11,370 bases of DNA, taken from the NCBI GenBank assembly GCA_903891365.1, contig CAITEG010000003.1:1-11370 (forward strand), in the 5' to 3' direction. A model generated the notes under the pieces. That model was given only the letters and a program-made list of their open reading frames with translations, was not told where the DNA came from and searched no databases. Positions 3,541 to 11,370 of this stretch are shown in pieces (within the stretch, counting starts at the first letter, position 1; each line of letters opens with the position of its first letter). The DNA is from an uncultured bacterium. GTDB lineage: Bacteria > Patescibacteriota > Minisyncoccia > Phycocordibacterales > UBA9973. A program made the translations under genes and the position numbers.

Positions 3541-6240
3541 ATGCCCCCATTTAATCATTTTACAACCAAAGCCAAAGAAGTTATCAGAAAAAGTCACGAG
3601 CTCGCTATCGAACGTGGACAGAATCATGTGAATACTCTGCATCTCTTAACAGCTCTCCTCATACAAGAGGATTCTATTGTCGTTTCTATACTAGATCGTA
3701 TGGAAGTAGATACAACTCTCCTTGTCGATAATTTAAGTGAGATGATTGAATCTCCAGAGAATAAGAATACTCTTTCTCCTTCATATCAGATATATCTCAC
3801 TCCTGATTTAGCTGCCGCTATAGAGAACTCTAGTAAGATAGCCGCAGATATAAAAGATGATTTCGTTTCGACAGAGCATCTTTTTCTCTCACTCCTTGAG
3901 ACTGCGGGAGAGTCGAGAGAACTGCTTGGTAAATTTAAAATACAAAGGGTTAAAGTTTTAGAGGTGTTAGAGTCTTTGAGAAAAGAGAAAGGCTCAGGGG
4001 TAGATGTAGGTGGAGCAAAGAAGTCTAAGCTTATAACAAAGTTCACTCGTAGCCTCACTTCACTTGCGAAGCAAGATAAGCTCGACCCTGTCATCGGTAG
4101 AGATAAAGAAATAATGCGTATGATGCAAATCCTTTCTCGTCGCACAAAGAATAATCCTATCCTTATAGGAGAAGCTGGTACTGGAAAAACTGCTGTAGCT
4201 GAAGCTTTGGCCCAGAGAATTGCGAAGAATGATGTACCTGAGAGTTTAAAAGATAAAGAAGTTGTCTCCCTAGACCTTGGTTTGCTTTTAGCTGGGACAA
4301 AATATAGAGGAGAGTTTGAAGAAAGATTAAGAGGAATTTTAAAAGAAATAGAAAAAGCCGATGATAAGATAATTCTTTTTATAGATGAGATACACACTAT
4401 CGTCGGAGCGGGAAGTTCAGAAGGTTCTCTCGATGCATCGAACATGCTAAAGCCGGCTCTTGCTCGTGGAGAGCTTCGTGCGATAGGAGCTACAACTCTT
4501 AAAGAGTATCAAAAGCATATAGAGAAGGATCCAGCTCTTGCTCGTCGCTTCCAGCCTATCTTTATCGATGAACCAAGTGTAGACGATACTATTGCTATTC
4601 TTCGTGGTCTTAAAGAAAAGTATGAGCTTTTCCATGGTGTGCGTATTACCGATGATGCTATCCTTGCAGCGGTGAATCTTTCAACTCGCTACATTACAAA
4701 TCGATATTTGCCAGACAAAGCCGTCGATCTTATAGACGAGGCTTCTTCAGCTCTCCGTATTGCACTTGAGAATAAGCCGCCAGTACTAGAGGATGCGCAC
4801 AGAAAGATTATGCGTTTTGAAATAGAGAAAGAAGCTTTAACAAAAGAAGTGACGAGAGATTCTAATAAAACAAAAGTAGATAAAAAGACAGAAGGAAGAA
4901 TAAAAGAAATTGAAAAAGAGATAAGTAATTTAAAAGAGAAAACTCACGAGATAGAACTTAAATGGAAGAATGAAAAGGAGACTGTAACAGAGATAAGAAA
5001 GATAAAGAAGGATTTAGAGACTCTTCGTATCGAAGGTGAGAATGCTGAAGTGAGAGCTGATCTTGCTCGCGCTGCAGAGATACGCTATGGAGAAATTCCA
5101 GATTTGAAAAAGAAACTCGATACAAAGTTGCTTAGACTTAAGAAATTACAAAAGTCTCGTCGAATCTTGAAAGAAGAAATTACAGCGGAAGATATAGCCG
5201 AGGTTGTGTCTATGTGGACCAATATTCCTCTTTCAAAAATGCTTGAAGAAGAAAGAGAGAAGCTTGCAAAAATGGAAGACATACTCCACCAGCGTGTCAT
5301 AGGTCAAGATGAAGCTATCAATAAAATAGCAAACGTTGTTCGCAGGAATAGAGCTGGTATTTCAGACCCTAATAAGCCTATTGGCTCATTCATTTTCCTC
5401 GGTCCTACTGGAGTAGGGAAAACTGAGCTGACTAAAGCTTTAGCCGCATTTATGTTCAACGACGATAAATCTCTTATTCGTGTAGATATGAGTGAGTATA
5501 TGGAGCGTCATAGTGTCTCCAAACTTATCGGTTCACCTCCTGGATACGTTGGCTATGAAGAATCTGGAAATCTAACAGAAGCTGTTCGTCATAGACCTTA
5601 CTCAGTTATTCTTTTTGATGAGATAGAGAAAGCTCATCCGGAAGTTTTCAATGTACTTCTGCAGGTTTTAGATGAGGGACGCTTAACTGATGCGAAGGGA
5701 AGAGTTGTGAACTTTAAGAATACAGTTATTATTCTTACTTCAAATATTGGTTCTCAGTTTATAGAGAAGATGGAGACACTTGGTTTTACCAATAAAACAA
5801 AAGTAGATGAATACTCTCAAACAAAAGATAAAGTTCTAGAATCACTTAAGGATTACTTCCGTCCAGAATTCTTGAACAGACTCGACGATACTATCGTTTT
5901 TGATATACTTTCTCTTGATGCTATTAGACATATTGTTGATCTTAAGATAAATGTTGTGAAGGAGAGACTAGCTGTGAAAGATATTGGCTTTGAGATATCA
6001 GCTGATGCTCTGACTTACTTGGCAAAGGAAGGTTATGATCCTCACTATGGAGCACGACCCCTTGGAAGAATTATTCAGAATAAAATTCTTAATCCAGTTG
6101 CTAACTTCATCATTGGTAAAAGTATAAAGAAAGGGGACACGGTGACAGTAGGTATAAAGAATGCTGAACTTCTAATAGAGATGAAAAAGAAAAAAGTAAT
6201 TTCAAGTGTAAAAGTATCAAGTAAAATAAATACAAAATAA
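3541..6240 (+). CDS. clpB: ClpB/ClpC-type AAA+ unfoldase (Hsp100)
   Basis: An 899-residue ATP-driven hexameric ring that threads proteins through its pore, in the cytoplasm. Domains in order: Clp N-domain (about 3-145); AAA1 with Walker A GEAGTGKT (210-217), pore-loop GTKYRGE (252-258) and Walker B FIDE (280-283); a long charged coiled-coil M-domain (about 405-545), of ClpB rather than ClpC size; AAA2 with Walker A GPTGVGKT (621-628), pore-loop GSPPGYVGYE (664-673), Walker B FDE (692-694), arginine finger in FRPEFLNR (773-780) and sensor 2 GARPL (837-841). Both ATPase sites look intact. An LGF tripeptide at 747-749, in an insertion where ClpC and ClpA carry the ClpP-binding loop and E. coli ClpB does not, leaves open whether it is a disaggregase (ClpB) or feeds a ClpP protease (ClpC); no ClpP or DnaK gene is in the window. 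The symbol reflects the M-domain and is provisional. Confidence 0.92.
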   Translation: MPPFNHFTTKAKEVIRKSHELAIERGQNHVNTLHLLTALLIQEDSIVVSILDRMEVDTTLLVDNLSEMIESPENKNTLSPSYQIYLTPDLAAAIENSSKIAADIKDDFVSTEHLFLSLLETAGESRELLGKFKIQRVKVLEVLESLRKEKGSGVDVGGAKKSKLITKFTRSLTSLAKQDKLDPVIGRDKEIMRMMQILSRRTKNNPILIGEAGTGKTAVAEALAQRIAKNDVPESLKDKEVVSLDLGLLLAGTKYRGEFEERLRGILKEIEKADDKIILFIDEIHTIVGAGSSEGSLDASNMLKPALARGELRAIGATTLKEYQKHIEKDPALARRFQPIFIDEPSVDDTIAILRGLKEKYELFHGVRITDDAILAAVNLSTRYITNRYLPDKAVDLIDEASSALRIALENKPPVLEDAHRKIMRFEIEKEALTKEVTRDSNKTKVDKKTEGRIKEIEKEISNLKEKTHEIELKWKNEKETVTEIRKIKKDLETLRIEGENAEVRADLARAAEIRYGEIPDLKKKLDTKLLRLKKLQKSRRILKEEITAEDIAEVVSMWTNIPLSKMLEEEREKLAKMEDILHQRVIGQDEAINKIANVVRRNRAGISDPNKPIGSFIFLGPTGVGKTELTKALAAFMFNDDKSLIRVDMSEYMERHSVSKLIGSPPGYVGYEESGNLTEAVRHRPYSVILFDEIEKAHPEVFNVLLQVLDEGRLTDAKGRVVNFKNTVIILTSNIGSQFIEKMETLGFTNKTKVDEYSQTKDKVLESLKDYFRPEFLNRLDDTIVFDILSLDAIRHIVDLKINVVKERLAVKDIGFEISADALTYLAKEGYDPHYGARPLGRIIQNKILNPVANFIIGKSIKKGDTVTVGIKNAELLIEMKKKKVISSVKVSSKINTK

Positions 6241-6275
6241 ATGAAAAATCCACCATATTATGGTGGATTTTTCAT
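6241..6275. terminator. Bidirectional terminator between clp and tRNA-Tyr
   Basis: A perfect 16-bp stem (ATGAAAAATCCACCAT, 6241-6256, with ATGGTGGATTTTTCAT, 6260-6275) closes on an ATT loop. It starts directly after the clp stop codon and ends 3 bp before the 3' end of the convergent tRNA gene. Both outgoing strands carry an ATTTTT tract, so it can end both transcripts. Confidence 0.85.
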
Positions 6276-6278
6276 TTG

Positions 6279-6361
6279 TGCGCCGGGTTGGATTCGAACC
6301 AACGAAGGCCGAAGCCGACAGATTTACAGTCTGTTGTGATAGACCACTCCACCACCGACGC
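6279..6361 (-). tRNA. tRNA-Tyr (anticodon GTA)
   Basis: On the minus strand a class II tRNA of 83 nt folds fully. The 7-bp acceptor GCGTCGG pairs with CCGGCGC (one G-U), with A as discriminator. The D-arm begins GTGG; the anticodon stem-loop is ACAGA-CTGTAAA-TCTGT with GTA at 6327-6325. A long variable arm contains GGC-TTCG-GCC, and the T-arm is GTTGG-TTCGAAT-CCAAC. The long variable arm is normal for bacterial tRNA-Tyr. CCA is not encoded, so a nucleotidyltransferase must add it. Promoter and terminator are both visible. Confidence 0.95.
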
Positions 6362-6378
6362 AGACTCTAACAGGACTA

Positions 6379-6406
6379 ATTATACACATTTATTATTATT
6401 TTTCAA
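6379..6406 (-). promoter_or_regulatory. Promoter of the tRNA-Tyr gene
   Basis: On the minus strand TTGAAA (6406-6401) and TATAAT (6384-6379) are 16 bp apart. The predicted start is about 10 nt before the mature tRNA 5' end. It lies back to back with the parB promoter in a 73-bp divergent intergenic region, so the two may compete for polymerase. Confidence 0.65.
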
Positions 6407-6417
6407 TATCAGAATTT

Positions 6418-6428
6418 TGTGATAAAAT
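6418..6428 (+). promoter_or_regulatory. Extended -10 promoter of parB, predicted leaderless mRNA
   Basis: TGTGATAAAAT (6418-6428) closely matches TGTGATATAAT of the DGR target promoter (231-241), with the TGn extension. The -10 ends 6 bp before the ATG at 6435, so transcription should start at or next to the start codon and leave no ribosome-binding leader. No clear -35 is seen, which extended -10 promoters tolerate. Confidence 0.55.
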
Positions 6429-6434
6429 GGAAGT

Positions 6435-7487
6435 ATGTCACAGCTTTATAGTAATTCAATTTTTTGGGTAGATTTAGACAAAGTTAAACCAAATCCTTTT
6501 CAGCCTCGTCGAGAGTTCGATGAAGCTCGTTTGCATGATTTGGCAGATTCAATCCGTCAGTATGGAGTCCTCCAGCCACTTGTAGTTTCTCGTGTTGAGA
6601 AAATTAAAGAAGATGAAGGTATCGAAGTCGAGTATGAGCTCATAGCTGGAGAGAGACGCTTACGTGCTTCCAAGATAGCAGGGCTCGATCAAGTTCCAGT
6701 TATCATCCGTGTAGGAGACGACAATATGGCTAAGCTCGAGCTTGCTATTATCGAGAACCTTCAGCGTGAAGATTTAAATGCTGTCGAGCGTGCTCGTGCA
6801 TTTTTCAGACTAGTAGAAGAATTTAAATTTACACATACACAGATAGGAGTGAAGGTTGGTAAGAGTCGCGAATACGTTTCAAACACTTTGCGTTTACTTG
6901 CTCTTCCTCAAGAGATGCTTGATGCTCTTTCCGCAGGGAAGATAAGCGAAGGTCACACTCGTCCTATACTTATGCTCTCTGATAGACCAGAGGAGCAAGG
7001 TGTACTTTTCAAAGAGATAATGTACAAGAAGCTAACCGTTCGAGATGCTGAGAAGATAGCACGCAAAATTGCTTTTGATAAAGTTCGCAAGAAGGAGTAT
7101 ATGCAAGATCCAGAAATTTCTGAGATAGAAGGTAAACTTCAAGAGACACTAGGTACCAGAGTTCACATAGAAAGGAAAGAGAATGGTGGATATATTACGA
7201 TCGACTTCTTTACCAATGAAGACCTTAGAACTATTCTAGATATTATCAAGTCTCAAAATGTTGGTGGTAATCCAAACAAGATGCTCGAGAATTACATTTC
7301 TCAGAAAGAAGCCAGTTTAGAATCACAAATAGAAGAAGTTTCTCCAGTTGTTGTAGTAGATGAAAGTGGACTTGCTCTAAATGATATTGATGATGAACTC
7401 CATCTTATGGAAGATCGTACTCATGAAGAGATAAAGAAAGCAGAAGAAGATGTGGACTTATACAATATAAATAATTTTACACTTTAA
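6435..7487 (+). CDS. parB: ParB/Spo0J-family chromosome partitioning protein
   Basis: DNA-binding CTPase clamp that loads at parS sites and, with ParA and SMC, organises and segregates the origin region. The 350-residue protein has the N-terminal ParB domain with PNPFQPRREFDE (19-30), the GERRLRAS motif (72-79) and ENLQREDLNAVERA (107-120), then a helix-turn-helix (about 134-155; KVGKSREYVSNTLRLL) for parS recognition. The C-terminal part (about 210-350) is acidic and may hold the dimerisation region. Its length is slightly above the common 280-300. No parA neighbour and no parS-like TGTTTCACGTGAAACA was found here, so it stands alone and may not lie right at the origin. It is divergent from tRNA-Tyr and convergent with rel. 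Confidence 0.95.
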   Translation: MSQLYSNSIFWVDLDKVKPNPFQPRREFDEARLHDLADSIRQYGVLQPLVVSRVEKIKEDEGIEVEYELIAGERRLRASKIAGLDQVPVIIRVGDDNMAKLELAIIENLQREDLNAVERARAFFRLVEEFKFTHTQIGVKVGKSREYVSNTLRLLALPQEMLDALSAGKISEGHTRPILMLSDRPEEQGVLFKEIMYKKLTVRDAEKIARKIAFDKVRKKEYMQDPEISEIEGKLQETLGTRVHIERKENGGYITIDFFTNEDLRTILDIIKSQNVGGNPNKMLENYISQKEASLESQIEEVSPVVVVDESGLALNDIDDELHLMEDRTHEEIKKAEEDVDLYNINNFTL

Positions 7488-7521
7488 ATTAAAAGACCTC
7501 TCCAATAGAGGTCTTTTAATT
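7487..7521. terminator. Bidirectional terminator between parB and rel
   Basis: A perfect 15-bp stem (AATTAAAAGACCTCT, 7487-7501, with AGAGGTCTTTTAATT, 7507-7521) closes on CCAAT. It overlaps the last base of the parB stop and two bases of the rel stop (TAA, 7522-7520 minus). Both strands leave the hairpin with a T-rich arm (CTTTTAATT), and the + strand continues into GTTTTTT. Confidence 0.8.
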
Positions 7522-8992
7522 AGTTTTTTCCGAAAGATAAGAATTTGGAGAGGAGACTGTGGCCTTTTAAGTAAGCGTTTATTTCTCTTCTGGCAAGTCC
7601 TGTCTTTGCATAGTCGAGCCATTTAGAAGAAGGGTTAGTATTTTTATTTATTTGTATTTCTACGATATCGTGAGTTTTAAGTTTAGATCCGAGGGCTACA
7701 TTTTTACCGTTTACTTTTGCTCCTTGTACATGGTTGCCGATATCAGTATGGATAGCATAAGCAAAGTCGATAGGAGAAGAGCCTTCTGGTAAGTCGATGA
7801 TATCTCCCTTAGGAGTGAAGACGAAGATACGGTCTTTGAAGAAGTTCATCTTTATATGCTCTAAGAATTTCTCAGGCTTATGTTCTTCTTCATTTTCATT
7901 TAACTCTTTGAGCTGGGTTATCCATTCAAGTTGTTTTGGGTCCATTTTTTGATTCGATCCTTTTTCTTTATATACAAAGTGAGCAGCGATACCATTCTCG
8001 GCATTGTGATGCATCTCATGTGTACGAATTTGTATTTCGACTATGCCACCTGTCCCTGTGAAGATAGTAGTGTGGAGACTTTGATAACCATTGGCTTTCG
8101 GCATAGCGATGTAGTCTTTGATACGATTTGGGACTGGAATCCACTGTCCATGAATGATACCAAGTATGTGGTAGCAGTCAGCGACAGTGTCTACCATGAC
8201 GCGCAGGGCGATGATATCGTATATCTTACCGATGTCCATATTGTATTTTTGGAGTTTTTTCCAGAGAGAGTATAAATGCTTTTGTCTGTAGTCAACTATA
8301 GCATTTTTTATTTTTGCTTCTTTGATTTTCTCAATGATGACGTCTTTAACTTCTATCAAGTATCTTTCTTTAGCATCTTTTTTCTCCATCAATAATTTTT
8401 TGACTTCCTCATATTCTTTTGGGTAAGCATATTCGAAAGCAGCATCTTCAAGGCGACCCTTAAGACGACCCATAGAAAGTCTGTCGGCAAGAGGAGCGTA
8501 TATCTCAAGAGTCTCAAGAGCTATTCTTTTTTGTTTATCTGGACGAACGTGCTTGAGAGTTTCTATATTGTGAAGTCTGTCTGCGAGTTTTATAGTGAGA
8601 ACTCGTAAGTCATCAGCCATTGAGACAAAGAATTTTCTTAAATTCTCTACCTTACGTTCTATTCCTTTGTATCTGACAGTTCCAAGTTTTGTAACTCCTT
8701 TGACTAGAGAGACTATTTCAGACCCGAATTCTTTTTCAAGTTCTTCTTCTGTGACATCTGTGTCTTCGATAACATCATGAAGAATACCAGCAGCGACAGT
8801 CTTGGCTTTCATACCGAGCTCGGCTAAGTTTCTAGCTGTTTCAAACACATGGTTGAAGTAAGGTTCACCACTTTTGCGAAGCTGGCCCTCATGTGCTTTT
8901 TTAGCAAAAGCATAGGCTCTGTTTATGATATCTATGTCCTCCTTCTTTAAATTGTCTATTAAAGCAAGGATTTCTTCTGTGTTCGGCTTCAT
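7520..8992 (-). CDS. rel: Bifunctional (p)ppGpp synthetase/hydrolase, short Rel/SpoT form
   Basis: Makes and degrades the alarmone (p)ppGpp in the stringent response. The 490 residues contain the HD hydrolase domain with H48, H72-D73, EDT (76-78) and LADRLHN (136-142); then the synthetase domain with RIKDYIAMPKANGYQSLHT (290-308) and VEIQIRTHEMH (318-328); then a TGS domain (about 388-450; FVFTPKGDIIDLP). The RxKD motif at 290-293 is the form of bifunctional Rel enzymes, not the ExDD of synthetase-only RelA, so both activities are expected. The protein stops soon after TGS, whereas classical Rel/SpoT proteins of about 700-750 residues continue with helical, zinc-finger and ACT domains that sense stalled ribosomes. 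The ATG at 8992 follows a good promoter at leaderless distance. Confidence 0.95.
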   Translation of the reverse strand: MKPNTEEILALIDNLKKEDIDIINRAYAFAKKAHEGQLRKSGEPYFNHVFETARNLAELGMKAKTVAAGILHDVIEDTDVTEEELEKEFGSEIVSLVKGVTKLGTVRYKGIERKVENLRKFFVSMADDLRVLTIKLADRLHNIETLKHVRPDKQKRIALETLEIYAPLADRLSMGRLKGRLEDAAFEYAYPKEYEEVKKLLMEKKDAKERYLIEVKDVIIEKIKEAKIKNAIVDYRQKHLYSLWKKLQKYNMDIGKIYDIIALRVMVDTVADCYHILGIIHGQWIPVPNRIKDYIAMPKANGYQSLHTTIFTGTGGIVEIQIRTHEMHHNAENGIAAHFVYKEKGSNQKMDPKQLEWITQLKELNENEEEHKPEKFLEHIKMNFFKDRIFVFTPKGDIIDLPEGSSPIDFAYAIHTDIGNHVQGAKVNGKNVALGSKLKTHDIVEIQINKNTNPSSKWLDYAKTGLARREINAYLKGHSLLSKFLSFGKN

Positions 8993-9000
8993 ATTGTATA

Positions 9001-9029
9001 AGTATACCTCGTGGTGGAATTTTTATCAA
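9001..9029 (-). promoter_or_regulatory. Promoter of rel, nearly leaderless
   Basis: On the minus strand TTGATA (9029-9024) and TATACT (9006-9001) are separated by 17 bp, each one base from consensus. Transcription is expected only a base or two before the ATG at 8992, matching the lack of a Shine-Dalgarno sequence. It lies after the topA terminator, so rel is its own transcription unit. Confidence 0.65.
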
Positions 9030-9076
9030 AATTTTACTTTACGGGGTATAATAAAAAATTACTAAAAATAAATATG

Positions 9077-9112
9077 TAATAAAAAATAGCCCACTTGGGC
9101 TATTTTTTATTA
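9077..9112 (-). terminator. Rho-independent terminator of topA
   Basis: A 16-bp perfect stem (TAATAAAAAATAGCCC, 9077-9092, with GGGCTATTTTTTATTA, 9097-9112) closes on ACTT. The topA stop codon TAG (9102-9100 minus) is inside the stem. In the minus direction the descending arm is itself the T-tract. It separates topA from rel on the same strand. Confidence 0.85.
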
Positions 9113-11322
9113 TTCACAAGGTTTTCTATATTTTTATGAGGGTTGTGATTTCTACACATTTTATTTGAACAACGTTCAGGAATAGTTTTGGTTCCTTCCA
9201 TCATTAGTGCTCCACAGAGGTCACAAATATTTCCGGTTGGTTTTGCTTTGATAGCATTCTTACAGTCAGGGTAGTCACTACAAGAATAGAACACTCCAAA
9301 GCGTCCACGACGCTCCATCATTTTACCTTTTTTACAGAGAGGGCAGAGTATGTCTGTCATTTTCTTTTTCATTTCTTCTTCGTCTTGTTTTATAAACTTA
9401 CATTTTGGATAACGAGAGCATGAAATGAAAGATCCAAATCTTCCTTCACGGACAACAAGCTTGCCTCCACCATTCTTACCTTTCTTTTCTCCACAGAGAG
9501 GGCACAACTCGCCAGTTTCTTTTGGTCCTTCGAGTTCGTTTCCTTCCATGGTTCGTGCACCTTTACATTCTGGGTACTTACTACAAGAGTAGAACTTTCC
9601 TCCACGTGCAAGCTTTACTATCATATTGCTTCCACATTTAGGACAGAGCATATCTACTGGAGCTTCTCCCATATTGGTTGCTTTTGCGAGTTTGTCTTTC
9701 TCTTTTACATCTTTTTGAAATGGTATATAAAAATCTTTCAAAGTTTTAGCATATTCTCTTTTACCATTTGCTATATCATCAAGCTCGTCTTCCATCTCTG
9801 CGGTGAAAGTGTCACTTATATATTCTCCGAAATTTGTTTCAAGGAAAGATGAGACGACATCCCCCGTATCTGTAGGGAAGAGAGTTTTACCTTCTTTACG
9901 GACATACTCTCTGTCCTCAAGAGTTTTCATGATTGAAGCGTAAGTTGAAGGACGGCCTATATCACGAGCTTCAAGTTCTTTAACTAGACCTGCTTCACTG
10001 TAGCGGTTTGGTGGTTCTGTAAATTTTTCTGTACTATTTAATTCTATAAGTTTAAGTTCTTCTCCGACTATTACTTCTGGAAGTTCTACGTCTTCACCAC
10101 GAGCACCAGTGTCGCAGATGAGCCAACCAGGGAATAAGACGCGTGATCCATTCGCTGTAAAGTCGGGGATACTCCCTTCTTTTATGTTGGCAGTAATTTT
10201 AGTTTTTAATAATTTAGCATCTGACATCTGTGAAGAAACTACTCTTTCCCAAATGAGATCATAAAGTTTCTTCTGTTCTTCATTTGTACCAGCGTGAGTT
10301 TGGTCTATATGTGTAGGACGAATGGCTTCGTGAGCCTCTTGAGCATTTTTAGACTTTGCTTTATAGGTGTGCTTTTCAGCGTATTCTTTGCCATACTTTT
10401 TCTCAACGAGAGCTATAATCTGATTCTGAGCAACGAGACTCAAGTTCGTGCTGTCTGTACGCATGTATGTTATGTGTCCTGCTTCATAAAGTTTTTGAGC
10501 AATTTGCATTGTACGTGAAGGTGAGAACCCAAGACGTGTACTTGCTGTCTGCTGGAGAGTAGAAGTTGTGAAAGGTGCACGAGGCTGGCGCTTCTGCTCA
10601 CTGGTTTTTAAATCTGTTACCTGCCACTTTTCTTTGTTGCCAAGTTCTAGAATTTTATCAACTATTTTTTTATCACGAGGTTCTTCTACGCAAGACAAAG
10701 TTATCTTTACTTTTTTATTTGTTTCAAAAAGTCCATCAAGTACCCAGTACTGTTCGGGTACAAAAGCACGGATTTCTCTTTCTCTTTCCATTATGATTCG
10801 CAGTGCTGGGGACTGTACACGCCCAGCCGAAAGGCCGTAGCGAACTTTCTTCCAGATTATTCCAGAGAGGTCGTAGCCGACAAGTCTATCGAGAACTCGG
10901 CGAGCTTCTTGAGCCTTCACTAAATCTTGGTCAATATCACGAGGGTTCTGTAGAGCAGCCTCTACTGCTTCTTTGGTAATTTCATGGAAAGTAACACGCT
11001 TGATAGGGGCTTTGATTTTCTTGTCAGCATCTAGAAGTTCTTTTAAATGCCAAGAGATGGCTTCTCCTTCACGGTCCGGGTCCGTCGCGAGCATTATTTG
11101 GGTCGCTTTTTCTCCGAGAGATTTTAATTCATGAACTACTTTTTCTTTGCCTTTAGAAATTTCATAACGAGGAATAAAACCACCGGGGATATCGATAGCA
11201 TCTTTGTTGGACTTTGGTAAGTCACGTATGTGTCCTACGGATGCACGCACAGTAAAAGCACCACCGAGGTATTTCTCGATAGTCTTTGCTTTTGATGGTG
11301 ACTCTACAATTAATAATTTCAT
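9100..11322 (-). CDS. topA: DNA topoisomerase I (type IA)
   Basis: Relaxes negative supercoils by cutting one strand and forming a 5'-phosphotyrosine link. The 740-residue protein begins with a TOPRIM domain (LLIVESPSKAKTIEKYL, 3-19, with E7; acidic triad in DPDRE, 81-85), followed by the YGLSAGRVQSPALR segment (162-175) and the catalytic tyrosine Y286 in HITYMRTDS (283-291). RYSEAGLVKELEARDIGRPSTYA (440-462) closes the core. The C-terminus has four cysteine clusters of the topoisomerase zinc-ribbon type: C560/C563/C580/C586, C607/C610/C635/C641, C660/C663/C681/C687 and C700/C703/C718/C723, the last shorter and of a different style. All core motifs look intact. The start is the ATG at 11322 because the TOPRIM strand begins directly there. 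The upstream 48 bp hold an AT-rich TAATATAC stretch (minus) that may be a -10 at leaderless distance. Confidence 0.97.
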   Translation of the reverse strand: MKLLIVESPSKAKTIEKYLGGAFTVRASVGHIRDLPKSNKDAIDIPGGFIPRYEISKGKEKVVHELKSLGEKATQIMLATDPDREGEAISWHLKELLDADKKIKAPIKRVTFHEITKEAVEAALQNPRDIDQDLVKAQEARRVLDRLVGYDLSGIIWKKVRYGLSAGRVQSPALRIIMEREREIRAFVPEQYWVLDGLFETNKKVKITLSCVEEPRDKKIVDKILELGNKEKWQVTDLKTSEQKRQPRAPFTTSTLQQTASTRLGFSPSRTMQIAQKLYEAGHITYMRTDSTNLSLVAQNQIIALVEKKYGKEYAEKHTYKAKSKNAQEAHEAIRPTHIDQTHAGTNEEQKKLYDLIWERVVSSQMSDAKLLKTKITANIKEGSIPDFTANGSRVLFPGWLICDTGARGEDVELPEVIVGEELKLIELNSTEKFTEPPNRYSEAGLVKELEARDIGRPSTYASIMKTLEDREYVRKEGKTLFPTDTGDVVSSFLETNFGEYISDTFTAEMEDELDDIANGKREYAKTLKDFYIPFQKDVKEKDKLAKATNMGEAPVDMLCPKCGSNMIVKLARGGKFYSCSKYPECKGARTMEGNELEGPKETGELCPLCGEKKGKNGGGKLVVREGRFGSFISCSRYPKCKFIKQDEEEMKKKMTDILCPLCKKGKMMERRGRFGVFYSCSDYPDCKNAIKAKPTGNICDLCGALMMEGTKTIPERCSNKMCRNHNPHKNIENLVNNKK

Positions 11323-11370
11323 CTTTGTATATTAGTAGCACCAAAAAATATTTTTTGCAAATATATGATA

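Noticed and set aside
6435..7487. Search for parS sites and a replication origin near parB
   Set aside because: No TGTTTCACGTGAAACA-like site, DnaA-box cluster, parA, dnaA or gyrase gene was seen in the window.
1..11370. CRISPR arrays, insertion sequences or transposase genes
   Set aside because: No regularly spaced repeats, no terminal inverted repeats around a transposase and no integrase; the only retroelement is the DGR, which does not mobilise itself.
1..11370. Recoded TGA (glycine) as in some CPR lineages
   Set aside because: All long genes read through without in-frame TGA and end at TAA or TAG, so the standard code is sufficient.

Overview
The window looks like a chromosomal segment of an ultra-small bacterium of the Candidate Phyla Radiation (Patescibacteria, most likely a Parcubacteria-type lineage). 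The reasons are an AT-rich genome, promoters placed almost on the start codon with hardly any Shine-Dalgarno sites, a short bifunctional Rel without its C-terminal regulatory half, a tRNA without an encoded CCA, and protein styles I recognise from CPR genomes. This placement is inference. The standard code fits: all stops seen are TAA or TAG and no gene needs TGA read as glycine.

The left third (about 200-2840) is a diversity-generating retroelement (DGR). A 220-residue target protein (316-978, +) ends in a 123-bp variable repeat (VR, 854-976). A template repeat (TR, 1319-1441) lies 465 bp downstream. The two differ at exactly 14 positions, and all 14 are adenines in TR, the signature of adenine-specific mutagenic retrohoming. 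A DGR-type reverse transcriptase (1830-2837, +) has GNLTSQ and YADD motifs. An Avd-like four-helix-bundle accessory protein (1458-1841, -) lies between TR and the RT gene on the opposite strand, with its 5' end overlapping the RT start by 12 bp. The target has a strong extended -10 promoter whose -35 sits in an inverted repeat, and the TR transcript has its own probable terminator. To the left is the tail of another gene, possibly a PemK/MazF-like toxin (2-118).

The rest is housekeeping. A membrane-anchored protein with a degenerate HtrA/trypsin-like segment (2911-3483, +) precedes a two-AAA ClpB/ClpC-type unfoldase (3541-6240, +). Next come tRNA-Tyr(GTA) (6279-6361, -), ParB (6435-7487, +), a Rel/SpoT (p)ppGpp synthetase-hydrolase (7520-8992, -) and DNA topoisomerase I (9100-11322, -). 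Strong hairpin terminators separate convergent neighbours (clp/tRNA and parB/rel) and topA from rel.

The DGR parts form one system: the TR RNA is copied by RT with Avd, adenines are misread, and the mutated cDNA replaces VR so that about ten residues near the C-terminus of the target vary. The target has no visible export signal, so what the varied surface binds is the main open question.
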